DNA of 64,000 nt, taken from positions 1,795,001-1,859,000 of the forward strand of contig NZ_CP085167.1 in NCBI RefSeq assembly GCF_022788715.1, written 5' to 3'. Shown piece after piece: positions 10,594 to 19,949 of the stretch (the stretch's first letter is position 1; every line of letters begins with the position of its first letter). The DNA comes from Sulfitobacter sp. DSM 110093. Its GTDB lineage: Bacteria; Pseudomonadota; Alphaproteobacteria; Rhodobacterales; Rhodobacteraceae. Under the pieces are notes generated by a model. The model searched no databases. It worked only from the letters and a program-made list of their open reading frames with translations, and was not told the origin of the DNA. A program made the position numbers and the translations under genes.

Positions 10594-12947
10594 TGCGCCT
10601 GACCCTGTTTATCGGCCCAACAGAGAGAGCCGCAGCACGGCTGCGCAACATTCTGCAACAGCAAAAGGATGTGTTGTTAAATCAGGGCGTTTTGGCCGCC
10701 GATTGGAACCATGTCCGACTTTATGCCGCCTGCGCCGCGCCTGAGGCCGTGGGGCTGCTGCGTCATCGTCGCGGGCTGGACAGCGCACTAATCGGCCCCA
10801 CGCTGCGTGATGAATTTCACGCGCTGATTGCCCGCGATCTGGCCGAAACCCGCGCGGATCATGTGGTGCTGAGTGCGGCCCAACTGGGAAACCTGCTGTC
10901 GCGCCCCGAAGAATTGACCCACCTACATAACCTGCTGAGGACGCATTTCGACGACATCCAAATCATCGCCCATTTGGACGAGCAGGCCCGGCTTCTGACA
11001 GCGCATTATGACTTTGCTGTGACCGAGGGCCGCCGCCATTCATTGTCCCAAGAACTGGCCTTGGCTGCGCGTGACGACTGGTGGCAAGGCGCGCTTGACG
11101 CTCGCGAGATTGCACCTGACTTCGGCATTTTTCCCGACGTGCAGGACCCGCCTTTTTGGCTGGATTATCAAGCCCTTCACGCCCATTGGGCAGCGGCATT
11201 TGGAGCGGATAACATTCATTTTCGCCCGGCGCGTCTATCACATCTGTTGTCCAAACATGGTGCCAGTGAGATTGCGGATTGCCTTGGTCTCATCGCGCCC
11301 CTCGGATCGGTTGATCCGGGCCGTACGTCTGCTCCTTTGCCTGCGTCTTGGCTCACACGGATGCGACAGTTTAACGACGTGTTGATCCGCTACCTTCAAG
11401 TGAATGACCTTTCCTGTCCGCGCAAGACATGGTCCCAGATGTTGCAGGGGTTTCAGACAGGAGGTGCGCCAATCAAACCCGGAAGCCTCGCCCCGATCTC
11501 GGCCCACTTCGCGGCGGGCAATGCATCACTTGCCGCACGGTTTCCGGCACTGGCCGTGGCACTGACCCCGGACAGCCCAGAACCGCTCTGGAACGAGGCA
11601 GACCCCACCTATGGCTTTCGCGCGACGCAATACCTTGCCGCCTTTGCTCACCGAATCCGCACCACCGCGATCCCGCTGGCGCAGAAACGCGCAGAAACCG
11701 ATATAGCCCGCGCATCGGCCGAAAAATTCAAGTCAATGCTGCACAATCCAGAGGCTTCGGAAGCCGACCGCGAAGCCAAAGCCCGACTGTTGAACCGGGT
11801 GAAGGTGAACCATGAGATGATCCTCTGCAGTCCCTTCCGCCCCCATAACCGCATAGCCCCCGAGAGCGAAGACCAGCCAGCGCCTGCGTATAACCCTGTA
11901 CCGCCCCGCATCCTGCCGCCCGGCAGCAGTGGCAATGTCATCGTCGGCTGTATGAAGAACGAGGCGCCCTACATCCTTGAGTGGGTCGCCTATCACCGCG
12001 CCGTGGGGTTCGACAATTTCCTGATCTACACCAATGATTGCACCGATGGCACCGATGCGGTGCTGGGACGGTTGCAAGAGATGGGTGTCCTTCAGCATCG
12101 CAACAACGACGATTGGAAAGGCAACTCTCCGCAACAGCACGCTTTGAACCAAGCGCTGAAAGAGCCGCTGATCCGCGACGCGGATTGGATCGCGCATATC
12201 GACGTGGATGAATTCGTGAACATCCGTACCGGCAATGGCCGGCTTGAAGATTTCTTTGCCGCCGCGCCGGACGCCAGCAACGTCGCGATGACATGGCGGC
12301 TCTTTGGCCATAACGGGGTCACAGCCCTTTCAGACGCTCCGGTGATCGGCCAATTCGACAACTGTGCGCCTGCCTTTTGCCCAAAACCCCATACCGCATG
12401 GGGGTTCAAAACGATGTTCCGCAACATCGGCGCCTATGAAAAACTTTCCTGCCACCGGCCCAACAAGCTGAACGATGGGCTGGCGGAGCGGGTCAAATGG
12501 GTCAACGGCGCGGGCCGCGACATGACGCGCGACGCGCTGCGCAACGGCTGGCGATCATCGAAAAGCAACATCGGCTATGACCTGCTGCAACTCAACCACT
12601 ACGCCCTACGCTCAGCCGATTCCTTCCTTGTCAAACGTCAGCGAGGGCGCGCGTTGCATGTCGACCGTTCAATCGGGATCAACTACTGGATCCGCATGGA
12701 TTGGAACGACCACCGCGATATCTCAATCCAGCGCAACCTACCGCGCCTCCGCGCCGAGATGGACCGCCTATTGGCAGACGAACATCTGCGCACACATCAC
12801 CAAGCGGGCCTTGCTTGGCATCGCGCCAAGGCAGAAGAACTGCACCAGATACCAGAGTTCCGCGATCTCTACCGCCAAGCGCTTAACACTAAGTTAAGCG
12901 CGACCGAGCGGGTCGCCTATGCCCTCGCCCTCGACATGGAAAGCTGA
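10593..12947 (+). CDS. Two-domain protein: degenerate sulfotransferase-like domain plus glycosyltransferase
   Basis: 784 residues from ATG 10593, coupled to the previous gene by TGATG; the frame opens earlier at 10551, but that would run inside the neighbour. Residues 1-250 resemble a P-loop sulfotransferase: a beta strand and loop LFIGPTERAAARLRN in the position of the KTGT loop, ADHVVLSAAQL near 90, and HFDDIQIIAHLDEQARLLTAHYDFAV near 120-150. The KTGT residues are lost, so PAPS binding is doubtful. From about 448 a complete glycosyltransferase follows (VGCMKNEAPYILEWVAYHR, YTNDCTDGTDAVL, DVDEF at 537-541), closely related to the genes at 8951 and 13630. Roles are inferred. Confidence 0.75.
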   Translation: MRLTLFIGPTERAAARLRNILQQQKDVLLNQGVLAADWNHVRLYAACAAPEAVGLLRHRRGLDSALIGPTLRDEFHALIARDLAETRADHVVLSAAQLGNLLSRPEELTHLHNLLRTHFDDIQIIAHLDEQARLLTAHYDFAVTEGRRHSLSQELALAARDDWWQGALDAREIAPDFGIFPDVQDPPFWLDYQALHAHWAAAFGADNIHFRPARLSHLLSKHGASEIADCLGLIAPLGSVDPGRTSAPLPASWLTRMRQFNDVLIRYLQVNDLSCPRKTWSQMLQGFQTGGAPIKPGSLAPISAHFAAGNASLAARFPALAVALTPDSPEPLWNEADPTYGFRATQYLAAFAHRIRTTAIPLAQKRAETDIARASAEKFKSMLHNPEASEADREAKARLLNRVKVNHEMILCSPFRPHNRIAPESEDQPAPAYNPVPPRILPPGSSGNVIVGCMKNEAPYILEWVAYHRAVGFDNFLIYTNDCTDGTDAVLGRLQEMGVLQHRNNDDWKGNSPQQHALNQALKEPLIRDADWIAHIDVDEFVNIRTGNGRLEDFFAAAPDASNVAMTWRLFGHNGVTALSDAPVIGQFDNCAPAFCPKPHTAWGFKTMFRNIGAYEKLSCHRPNKLNDGLAERVKWVNGAGRDMTRDALRNGWRSSKSNIGYDLLQLNHYALRSADSFLVKRQRGRALHVDRSIGINYWIRMDWNDHRDISIQRNLPRLRAEMDRLLADEHLRTHHQAGLAWHRAKAEELHQIPEFRDLYRQALNTKLSATERVAYALALDMES

Positions 12948-12950
12948 CCC

Positions 12951-13640
12951 GTGACCGACACCCCGCCTGACCCTAATTATATCCTTTCCCGCGGCATGAA
13001 GTTCCCCGATGATCCCACGATCCTGCGCGGGCGGATCCGCAAACTGCTGCGCCAAAACGCTTATGAGGCGAAAGAGAGCGAAGCCGCCCTGCGCGTGGTT
13101 CGCGAGGGCGACCGAGTGATCGAACTGGGCGGCGGGGTTGGCTATATGTCGACACTGGTGGCCAGCAAACGCAAGGTCACCTCGGTACATTCCTTTGAAG
13201 CGAACCCCAACCTCATCCCCTACATCCGCCGGGTCCACGCGGCCAATGGGTTGAGCAATGCCCATGTCACCAATGCCATCCTAGGCCCCGCGCCCGGCAA
13301 GGTCGACTTCCACGTGCGCGAACAGATCCTGTCGTCTTCGATGACCCGCTTTGACGGCGAAGCACCGCCCGAGACTCACCAGATTGACGTGCTGGATGCT
13401 GCAAAGGTCTTCGCCGATCTCACCCCCACCGTTCTGATTTGCGACATCGAAGGTGCCGAAGTTGACCTGATCCCGGCCTTGCCCCTCAATAATCTCCGCG
13501 CCGCCATTATAGAACTACATCCGCAGTGGATTGGCCCTGAGGGGGTTAACAAGGTATTTAGCGCCTTCATGCAGGCCGGAATGGCCTATTACCACCTTGG
13601 TTCGCACAACAAAGTCGTGGCTTTCCGCCGTGAGTGGTAA
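12951..13640 (+). CDS. FkbM-family methyltransferase
   Basis: 229 residues from GTG 12951, three bases after the preceding stop. The SAM-binding motif VIELGGGVGYMS is at about 55-66, followed by SFEANP (acidic motif II) and LICDIEGAEVDLI, the typical FkbM C-terminal signature. FkbM enzymes O-methylate sugars and other small molecules. In this run of glycosyltransferases a sugar or glycan target is likely. The last 11 bases overlap the next gene. Confidence 0.82.
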   Translation: MTDTPPDPNYILSRGMKFPDDPTILRGRIRKLLRQNAYEAKESEAALRVVREGDRVIELGGGVGYMSTLVASKRKVTSVHSFEANPNLIPYIRRVHAANGLSNAHVTNAILGPAPGKVDFHVREQILSSSMTRFDGEAPPETHQIDVLDAAKVFADLTPTVLICDIEGAEVDLIPALPLNNLRAAIIELHPQWIGPEGVNKVFSAFMQAGMAYYHLGSHNKVVAFRREW

Positions 13641-14691
13641 GATCTCTCACCTTGCGATCCTTTGCGTCCGCAACGAGGGCGCGTTCTTGCTGGAATGGCT
13701 GGCGCATCACCGCGCCATCGGCTTCGACCATGTGCTGGTCTTTTCCAACGATTGCGACGATGGCACGGATGCGATGCTGGATCGGCTGCAAGCGCTTGGT
13801 GGCGTGACCCACATCCGCAACGACGGCCCCTATGAGAAAGGTGGCATTCAGTTCACCGCCCTGAAAGCCGCTGCCAAATTGGAGGTGGTGCAACAGGCAG
13901 AGTGGATCTTGCCCCTTGATGTTGATGAATTCGTCAACATCCATTGCGGGGATCACAGCCTTGCTGCACTGCACGCAGCCCTCCCCGACGCCACTGCAAT
14001 CACCCTTACTTGGCGGCTGTTTGGCAACAGCGATCAGGTCCGCTATGCAGACCATCCAGTGACCGAAGGCTTTACTCGATGTGCGCCCGCCGTGATGCAT
14101 TGGCCCTGGCGTGCCGCGATGTTCAAGACGCTTTACCGCAACGATGGCACCTATGCGCAGCCCGGCGTGCACCGCCCGCGCAGCCCCGATCCGGCAAAGA
14201 TCGACCAAGCCCGTTGGTTCGACAGCCATGGCCGCGCCCTGCCGGACCTGTTCAAGACCAAACGAATTTTTTCCAATTACGGGCGCCAGAACCACGGGCT
14301 GGCCCAGATTAACCACTATCCTTTAGGCGCAATGGAGACCTATATCCTCAAGGCCGATCGCGGTCGCGCAGTACACAATGACCATCTGTTGGGGCTGGAC
14401 TACTGGGTAGAGCGGAATTTCAACACTGACACCGACACGTCAATCAGGGCCACAGCCCCGGCACGCAACCGCGTGTTTACAGTGCTGAAGGCTGATCCCG
14501 AACTCGCCACGCTTCACGAAAGCGCAGTCGCATGGCGCCGTGCCCGCTTTGATACGCTGATGGAACAAGAACCCTTCCGCGCTCTGTTTGGACGCCTGCT
14601 CATGACCCCACCAAGTCGCCCGGTCACCGCCAAGGCGGCACGGCTTATGGTAGAATACGCAAGACGCAGCCGAAGGCACGCGGGCCAATAA
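13630..14691 (+). CDS. Glycosyltransferase, family 2-like (third of the cluster)
   Basis: 353 residues from GTG 13630, which overlaps the FkbM gene by 11 bases; the open frame extends to ATG 13531, but that part is inside the methyltransferase gene. It has the same order of motifs as the other two: LCVRNEGAFLLEWLAHHRAIGF at the N-terminus, FSNDCDDGTDAML, and DVDEF at 97-101, then INHYPLGAMETYILKADRGRA. It is the last gene of the run; a 146-base AT-richer gap follows. Confidence 0.83.
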   Translation: MSGKISHLAILCVRNEGAFLLEWLAHHRAIGFDHVLVFSNDCDDGTDAMLDRLQALGGVTHIRNDGPYEKGGIQFTALKAAAKLEVVQQAEWILPLDVDEFVNIHCGDHSLAALHAALPDATAITLTWRLFGNSDQVRYADHPVTEGFTRCAPAVMHWPWRAAMFKTLYRNDGTYAQPGVHRPRSPDPAKIDQARWFDSHGRALPDLFKTKRIFSNYGRQNHGLAQINHYPLGAMETYILKADRGRAVHNDHLLGLDYWVERNFNTDTDTSIRATAPARNRVFTVLKADPELATLHESAVAWRRARFDTLMEQEPFRALFGRLLMTPPSRPVTAKAARLMVEYARRSRRHAGQ

Positions 14692-14837
14692 CCGCGCGCC
14701 AGTCGCCGCACTGCCCCCGGAAAACCGTCACATTCTCTTCAAATTCTCACTGTTTTTCCGCATTTTCGCCCTATTTTCTGGCTACCACTAGCTGAAATGG
14801 CAGTTCTGCTCTGCCGCGACTAGCCCGAGGATGCCCG

Positions 14838-15797
14838 ATGCCGAGCGATACGCCCACGATCGACAGTTCACTGGCCGATATGCCCAAACGCAAGTGGTTG
14901 CGCGCGGTAGAGGCCGTGGCCGAGGAAGATGGATATTTCCAATCGCTCGGCAAAAGCCATTTCTCTGCCTTCATTGAACGTGACACCACACTGCTGGTCA
15001 CCTTTGAAACCTACCAAGGCATGCACGCGCTTTCCGATAAGGCGCAGCCTTTGGGCTGGGACATGGTCCGCAACCACGATTGGTCGCATCTGTGTCTTGC
15101 CAGCGATGGCGACACATGGTTCCGCTCTGAAGAGGTCTATGCCTATTTTGACCGGCTGATCGATGACGGTTTCTTCGACGAATTCGAACGAGTGCTGTTT
15201 TATGGCGCTGGCCCCTGCGCCTATGCCGCCGCCGCCTATTCCGTCGCGTCCCCCGGTGCGGCGGTCGTAGCGATCCAACCACAGGCCACGCTCAACCCGC
15301 GCATCACCGAATGGGACGACCGTTTCGCCGACATGCGCATCCTCGATTTCACCTCCCGCTATGGCTATGCACCGGATATGCTCGACGCCGCGGAGCGGGT
15401 TTTTGTTCTCTACGACCCAAAAGAGAAACTCGATGCGATGCATGCGGCGCTATTTACCCGCGCGAATGTCACCAAGCTGCGCATGCCCTTCATGGGCGAC
15501 GCGCTGCAAACCGATCTGCTGGAAATCGACCAACTTGACCCACTGCTCCAAGCCGCCGCCGAAGGCTCGTTGGACGCGGCACGGTTCGCCGCACTCTACC
15601 GCGCGCGCCGTGACTACCTGCCCTATCTGCGCAACCTCAGCCAAGCGGTGAATGCCCAGGGGCGCGAACTGCTGCTTGAAGCGGTCTGCGCCAATGTCAG
15701 CGCGCGGATGAGTGCCCCGCGCTTTGCCCGCCGTCTTGAACGCATCCGCGCCCGCCGTCAGGCAGATGTGGCCGAGGTGGCAACCGCCAGCGGATAG
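14838..15797 (+). CDS. Conserved protein of unknown function, alpha/beta-hydrolase-like core
   Basis: 319 residues. I recognise the family only as one conserved in roseobacters, where genome annotations often call it phosphoadenosine phosphosulfate reductase; I see no PAPS reductase signature (no C-terminal ECGLH-like motif) and do not accept that name. The segment [23 protein letters not shown] (about 115-140) looks like a strand, tight turn and helix of an alpha/beta hydrolase-like fold. The C-terminus is basic (LERIRARRQ). Start ATG 14838 follows GAGGATGCCCG. It lies 46 bases before pyrC on the same strand. Confidence 0.6.
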   Translation: MPSDTPTIDSSLADMPKRKWLRAVEAVAEEDGYFQSLGKSHFSAFIERDTTLLVTFETYQGMHALSDKAQPLGWDMVRNHDWSHLCLASDGDTWFRSEEVYAYFDRLIDDGFFDEFERVLFYGAGPCAYAAAAYSVASPGAAVVAIQPQATLNPRITEWDDRFADMRILDFTSRYGYAPDMLDAAERVFVLYDPKEKLDAMHAALFTRANVTKLRMPFMGDALQTDLLEIDQLDPLLQAAAEGSLDAARFAALYRARRDYLPYLRNLSQAVNAQGRELLLEAVCANVSARMSAPRFARRLERIRARRQADVAEVATASG

Positions 15798-15843
15798 GTT
15801 TTCAATCTGGCGCGCGCCCCCGCTCTGTGCTAGCCCCGCGCCC

Positions 15844-16875
15844 ATGACACAAAGCCTCACGATCCGCCGTCCCGACGATTGGCACCTGCACCTGCGCGAC
15901 GGCGACATGCTGCACGCCGTGCTGCCCCATAGCGCGCGCGACTTCGCCCGCGCTATCATCATGCCAAATCTCGTGCCCCCGGTAGTGACCGGCGCCCAAG
16001 CCGCCGCCTACCGCGACCGGATCATGGCGGCCCTGCCCGAAGGCACGGATTTCACCCCGCTGCTGACCCTCTACCTGACCGAGGATACCGACCCCGACGA
16101 CGTGGCCCGCGCCCACGCCCAAGGGCTGATCCACGCCGTCAAACTCTACCCCGCGGGCGCCACCACCAACTCCGCCAGCGGTGTCTCAAACTTCGACAAA
16201 GTCGCCCCCGTGCTCGACCGTATGGCCGAGATCGGCCTGCCTCTTTGCACCCACGGCGAAGTCACAGACAGCGAAATCGACATCTTCGACCGCGAAGCCG
16301 TCTTCATCGACCGCGTGCTCGACCCGATCCGCCGCGCGCATCCCGCGCTGCGCGTGATCATGGAACATATCACCACCTCTGACGCCGCCGACTATGTGCG
16401 CAGCAACGACAGCGGCCTTGCGGCCACGATCACCACGCATCACCTCGTGATCAACCGCAACCACATCCTCGCTGGCGGCATCCGCCCGCATTACTACTGC
16501 CTGCCCGTGGCCAAACGCGAGACCCACCGCCTCGCCCTGCGCGCCGCCGCCACTTCCGGCGACACGCGCTTCTTTCTTGGCACCGACAGCGCGCCCCATA
16601 CCGATGGCGCGAAGCTCCAACCCTGCGGCTGCGCGGGCTGTTTCACCGCGCCCAACACAATGTCGATCCTCGCACAGGTTTTTGAGGAAGACAGCGCGCT
16701 CGACAAGCTCGAAGCCTTCACCTCACTCAACGGCCCCGCCTTTTACGGCCTGCCGCCAAATGAGACGCAGATCACCCTGCGCCGCGAAGCGCCAACCCAC
16801 CCCGCCAGCATCGACACGCCCGACGGCCCGGTCACGGTCTTCGACCCCGGCTTCGCTCTGCATTGGACCACCTAA
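15844..16875 (+). CDS. pyrC: Dihydroorotase (class II)
   Basis: Closes carbamoyl-aspartate to dihydroorotate in pyrimidine synthesis; a zinc enzyme. 343 residues from ATG 15844, close to the 348 of E. coli PyrC. Visible active-site parts are HLHLRDGD near residue 14, the lysine that becomes carboxylated in [12 protein letters not shown] near 101, THGE near 138, EHITT near 175 and GTDSAPH near 248. The frame is open further upstream, inside the previous gene, but [17 protein letters not shown] is the family start. pyrE follows after 55 bases. Confidence 0.95.
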   Translation: MTQSLTIRRPDDWHLHLRDGDMLHAVLPHSARDFARAIIMPNLVPPVVTGAQAAAYRDRIMAALPEGTDFTPLLTLYLTEDTDPDDVARAHAQGLIHAVKLYPAGATTNSASGVSNFDKVAPVLDRMAEIGLPLCTHGEVTDSEIDIFDREAVFIDRVLDPIRRAHPALRVIMEHITTSDAADYVRSNDSGLAATITTHHLVINRNHILAGGIRPHYYCLPVAKRETHRLALRAAATSGDTRFFLGTDSAPHTDGAKLQPCGCAGCFTAPNTMSILAQVFEEDSALDKLEAFTSLNGPAFYGLPPNETQITLRREAPTHPASIDTPDGPVTVFDPGFALHWTT

Positions 16876-16877
16876 TC

Positions 16878-16898
16878 TTCATCCTTTCTTAAATACCG
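16878..16898 (+). repeat. Dispersed intergenic motif, copy 1
   Basis: A 21-base element, TTCATCCTTT followed by CTTAAATACCG, directly after the pyrC stop. A second copy that matches at 18 of 21 positions follows gap at 46377-46397. Confidence 0.45.
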
Positions 16899-16930
16899 CT
16901 CCGACCTCTCCCCAGCCAAGGACGCCTGCC

Positions 16931-17608
16931 ATGATCCCCACCAGCCACCCCAGCCCCGAAGAAATGGCCCGCCTCACCGCGCGCATGTTGCTGGAGATCG
17001 GCGCGGTGCATTTCAACGCGGATGAACCCTTCACGCTGGCCTCGGGTCTACCAAGCCCTACCTATATCGACTGCCGCAAGCTGATCTCCCACCCGCGCAT
17101 CCGGTCGACACTGATGGATTTCCTCACCGTCACCGTGATGCGCAACGCGGGGTTTGAGGCTTTTGACAATATCGCCGGCGGCGAGACGGCGGGCATCCCA
17201 TTCGCCGCCATGGTCGCGGAGCGGATGGCGCTTCCGATGACCTATGTCCGTAAAAAGCCCAAAGGCTATGGCCGCAACGCGCGGATCGAAGGAGACATGA
17301 CCGAAGGCCAGCGCGTGCTGCTGGTCGAGGACCTGACCACCGATGGGGGCTCAAAGCTCAGCTTTGTTGACGCGATTCGGGAAACCGGCGCTAGCTGCGC
17401 CCATACCGCCGTGATCTTCCACTACGGCATTTTCCCACAAACCGAAAAGACCCTTGGTGACCATGGCGTTAGCCTTCATGCGCTCTGCACATGGTGGGAT
17501 GTACTGGCCGAAGCACGCGCACAAAATGCCTTTGACGCGGCCACCCTGACCGAGGTCGAAGCCTTTCTCAACGCCCCGCGCGAGTGGCAAGAATCCCGCA
17601 AAAACTAA
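16931..17608 (+). CDS. pyrE: Orotate phosphoribosyltransferase
   Basis: Joins orotate and PRPP to give OMP. 225 residues from ATG 16931. The start is chosen because [22 protein letters not shown] is family-like, although the frame is open back to 16577 within pyrC. The PRPP-binding motif [13 protein letters not shown] is near residue 131-143, and [15 protein letters not shown] near 40 is typical of the family. Tandem with pyrC; pyrimidine pair. Firm call. Confidence 0.95.
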   Translation: MIPTSHPSPEEMARLTARMLLEIGAVHFNADEPFTLASGLPSPTYIDCRKLISHPRIRSTLMDFLTVTVMRNAGFEAFDNIAGGETAGIPFAAMVAERMALPMTYVRKKPKGYGRNARIEGDMTEGQRVLLVEDLTTDGGSKLSFVDAIRETGASCAHTAVIFHYGIFPQTEKTLGDHGVSLHALCTWWDVLAEARAQNAFDAATLTEVEAFLNAPREWQESRKN

Positions 17609-17759
17609 GCCAAATCCGGCCAGATGTTGACGCAGGCCCCCACCACACTGCAAGATGTGGTAGGGCTATAGGCATGCAAGGATATCCACAAAAAGATACC
17701 GTTTGCGCCAAGCTGTCGGGCTGGCTAAGACGACCATCTGGGTAAAAATGGGTGAGGTC

Positions 17760-19259
17760 ATGAACGAGATTACATCGCTGAACGCGAACCAATTGGCTGT
17801 ACAGGCACCTGAATCGATGCCGCATTCGATTGAGGCCGAACAGCAGTTGCTGGGCGCCATCCTGACCAACAACGACGTCTATGACCGTGTCGCCTCTGTC
17901 ATTGGGCCAAAGCATTTCTACGAGCCCGTTCACGCGCGCATCTTTGATATCGCCGCCCAGCGGATCGCGAAAAACAACCTCGCCTCTCCTGTGACGCTCA
18001 AGGCTTTCATGGAAGACGACGAAGGGCTGAAAGAGCTCGGCGGCCCAGCCTATTTGGCACGTCTTGCCGGGGCTGCGATCAGCGCCTTTGCCGTGCGCGA
18101 CTATGCGCAGATGATCTATGACCTTGCCGTGCGCCGCGACCTGATCCAACTGGGCCGCGACATCTCGGCCAAGGCCGCGCAGGTTGATGTCGCCTCTGAA
18201 CCGCGTGAGCAAATCGTCGAAGCCGAACAGGAACTCTACAAACTGGCGGAACAGGGTCAGGTCGAAAGCGGATTCCAGTCCTTCCTCAAAGCGGTCACAG
18301 ATGCGGTTAATGTGGCCAATGCCGCTTACCAGCGGGATGGCGGTCTTTCTGGTGTCTCCACCGGGTTGATCGACATGGACAAGAAACTGGGCGGTTTGCA
18401 CCGGTCTGACCTTTTGATCCTCGCCGGGCGTCCGTCGATGGGTAAAACCTCGCTCGCCACCAACATCGCCTTTAACGTCGCCAAAGCCTATAAGCGCGGG
18501 CAAAAGCCCGACGGCTCTACCGGAGCGGTTGATGGCGGTGTTGTTGGCTTCTACAGCCTTGAGATGAGCGCCGAACAGCTTGCCGCGCGGATTCTGTCCG
18601 AAGCCGCCGAGATTCCCAGTCAGCAGATCCGCTCGGGCGATATGACCGAGACCGAGTTCCGCCGTTTTGTCGATGCCGCCAAGGCGCTTGAGGCCTGCCC
18701 GCTGTTCATTGATGACACGCCCGCCCTGCCGATCAGCCAGCTGGCCGCACGTGCGCGGCGCCTCAAACGGACACATGGGCTCGACGTTCTGATCATCGAC
18801 TATTTGCAACTGGTGCGCGGCACGGGAAAATCGGAAAACCGGGTGAACGAAATCTCGGAAATCACCATGGGCCTAAAGGCCATTGCCAAAGAACTCGACA
18901 TTCCGGTGATCGCGCTGTCCCAGCTTTCGCGTCAGGTGGAAAGCCGAGATGATAAACGCCCGCAGTTGTCGGATCTCCGTGAATCCGGCTCGATCGAACA
19001 GGACGCCGATGTGGTGATGTTCGTCTACCGTGAAGAATACTACAAAGAACGTGAAAAGCCCGGCGATCACGAACTGGACAAGATGGCCGCATGGCAAGAA
19101 GAGATGGAGCGCCTGCACGGTCGCGCCGAGGTGGTGATCGGCAAGCAGCGTCACGGGCCGATTGGCACGGTCGATCTTAGCTTTGAGGGCAAGTTTACCC
19201 GCTTTGGCAACCTTGTGCAGCCTTGGCAGCAGGGCGGCAACGACGATCAGGAATTTTAA
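17760..19259 (+). CDS. dnaB: Replicative DNA helicase DnaB
   Basis: The hexameric helicase of the replication fork. 499 residues from ATG 17760, which follows GGGTGAGG; earlier in-frame starts at 17703 lack a binding site. The N-terminal domain (PHSIEAEQQLLGAIL, about 20-35) binds primase. The RecA-like domain has Walker A GRPSMGKTS at about 223-231, IIDYLQL as Walker B, and LSQLSRQVE and RESGSIEQDADVV later. No intein insertion. Firm call. Confidence 0.97.
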   Translation: MNEITSLNANQLAVQAPESMPHSIEAEQQLLGAILTNNDVYDRVASVIGPKHFYEPVHARIFDIAAQRIAKNNLASPVTLKAFMEDDEGLKELGGPAYLARLAGAAISAFAVRDYAQMIYDLAVRRDLIQLGRDISAKAAQVDVASEPREQIVEAEQELYKLAEQGQVESGFQSFLKAVTDAVNVANAAYQRDGGLSGVSTGLIDMDKKLGGLHRSDLLILAGRPSMGKTSLATNIAFNVAKAYKRGQKPDGSTGAVDGGVVGFYSLEMSAEQLAARILSEAAEIPSQQIRSGDMTETEFRRFVDAAKALEACPLFIDDTPALPISQLAARARRLKRTHGLDVLIIDYLQLVRGTGKSENRVNEISEITMGLKAIAKELDIPVIALSQLSRQVESRDDKRPQLSDLRESGSIEQDADVVMFVYREEYYKEREKPGDHELDKMAAWQEEMERLHGRAEVVIGKQRHGPIGTVDLSFEGKFTRFGNLVQPWQQGGNDDQEF

Positions 19260-19276
19260 ACCTGCCCCAAAAGACA

Positions 19277-19304
19277 GTCAGCGCCCAGGTAGCGGGGCGC
19301 TGAC
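19277..19304. terminator. Strong hairpin after dnaB
   Basis: GTCAGCGCCC (19277-19286) pairs perfectly with GGGCGCTGAC (19295-19304) around an 8-base loop. There is no T run after it, so it may act as a Rho-assisted terminator or a 3'-end stabiliser. Confidence 0.5.
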
Positions 19305-19336
19305 CCGATGCCGCGCCCCGTTCGGCAACCCGATAA

Positions 19337-19366
19337 ATTCAAACTTTTGAATAAATGATTTAGATT
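19337..19366 (+). promoter_or_regulatory. Promoter with ATTC-N8-GAAT operator (SqrR/BigR type)
   Basis: The palindrome ATTCAAA-CT-TTTGAAT (19337-19352) fits ATTC-N8-GAAT, the site I recall for the persulfide-sensing repressor SqrR of Rhodobacter. It overlaps a -35 candidate TTCAAA (19338-19343), which is followed by 17 bases and TAGATT (19361-19366). A repressor bound there would block the promoter. The next gene encodes a DsrE-like sulfur-family protein. Confidence 0.55.
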
Positions 19367-19442
19367 GCTCCCCGCGCTTGCTAGGCTAGGTGAGACGGCT
19401 CTGCGCATCGCGTGGACCGTCATGCATATTGGGAGGAACCAA

Positions 19443-19898
19443 ATGACAAACATCATCCGGACAATCTGCCTATTGCTTGCCAGCAGCTTCGCCTTCGCGC
19501 TTCATGCCGAAGAAACCGAGCGCTATGGCAAGCAGAAGGTCGTCTATCACATTAACTACGACGGCGGCGAAGCCTCTAAGGCGCATCTGGGTGCCATGCG
19601 CAACATCCAGAACCATATCAACGCTGTAGGCGCCGAAAACATCGACGTGAAGGTCGTGCTTCACGGCAATGGGCTGAGCCTGCTGGCCGATGCCAAAGGC
19701 AACGACAAAATGCAAACATCTGTCTCATCGCTCAAAGGGCAGAATGTCAGCTTTCATGTCTGCAACAACACCCTGCGCGGGCGTGACATCAGCTACGAAG
19801 ACGATCTCTATGACGTTTGGGAAGAAGACATCGTGCCTTCAGGCGTGGCAGAACTCTCGCGGCTACAGCAGATGGGCTATACCTATATCAAGCCGTGA
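19443..19898 (+). CDS. Secreted DsrE/DsrF-like protein
   Basis: 151 residues from ATG 19443, behind a clear GGGAGGAACC site. A signal peptide is visible (TNIIRTICLLLASSFAFALHA, cut before EETERY), so the protein is periplasmic. The mature part matches the DsrE-like fold: KVVYHINYDGGEASKAHLG, then KVVLHGNGLSLL and VSFHVCNNTLRGR with a single conserved cysteine that in this family carries sulfane sulfur. A sulfide-type operator overlaps its promoter, which suggests sulfur or persulfide handling. A sulfur role is inferred from family and operator. Confidence 0.8.
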   Translation: MTNIIRTICLLLASSFAFALHAEETERYGKQKVVYHINYDGGEASKAHLGAMRNIQNHINAVGAENIDVKVVLHGNGLSLLADAKGNDKMQTSVSSLKGQNVSFHVCNNTLRGRDISYEDDLYDVWEEDIVPSGVAELSRLQQMGYTYIKP

Positions 19899-19949
19899 TG
19901 GCCGGATCGCCCGGGGCAGCAAAGTGCTGTGCCCCGGGCGGAATGTGCG

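Noticed and set aside
13531..13630. Longer start for the third glycosyltransferase
   Set aside because: The extra 33 codons lie wholly within the FkbM methyltransferase gene and lack the family start; GTG 13630 fits better.
17639..17665. CCCACCACA...TGTGGTAGGG hairpin before dnaB
   Set aside because: Imperfect stem with no T run and no promoter around it; not clear enough to call as terminator or operator.
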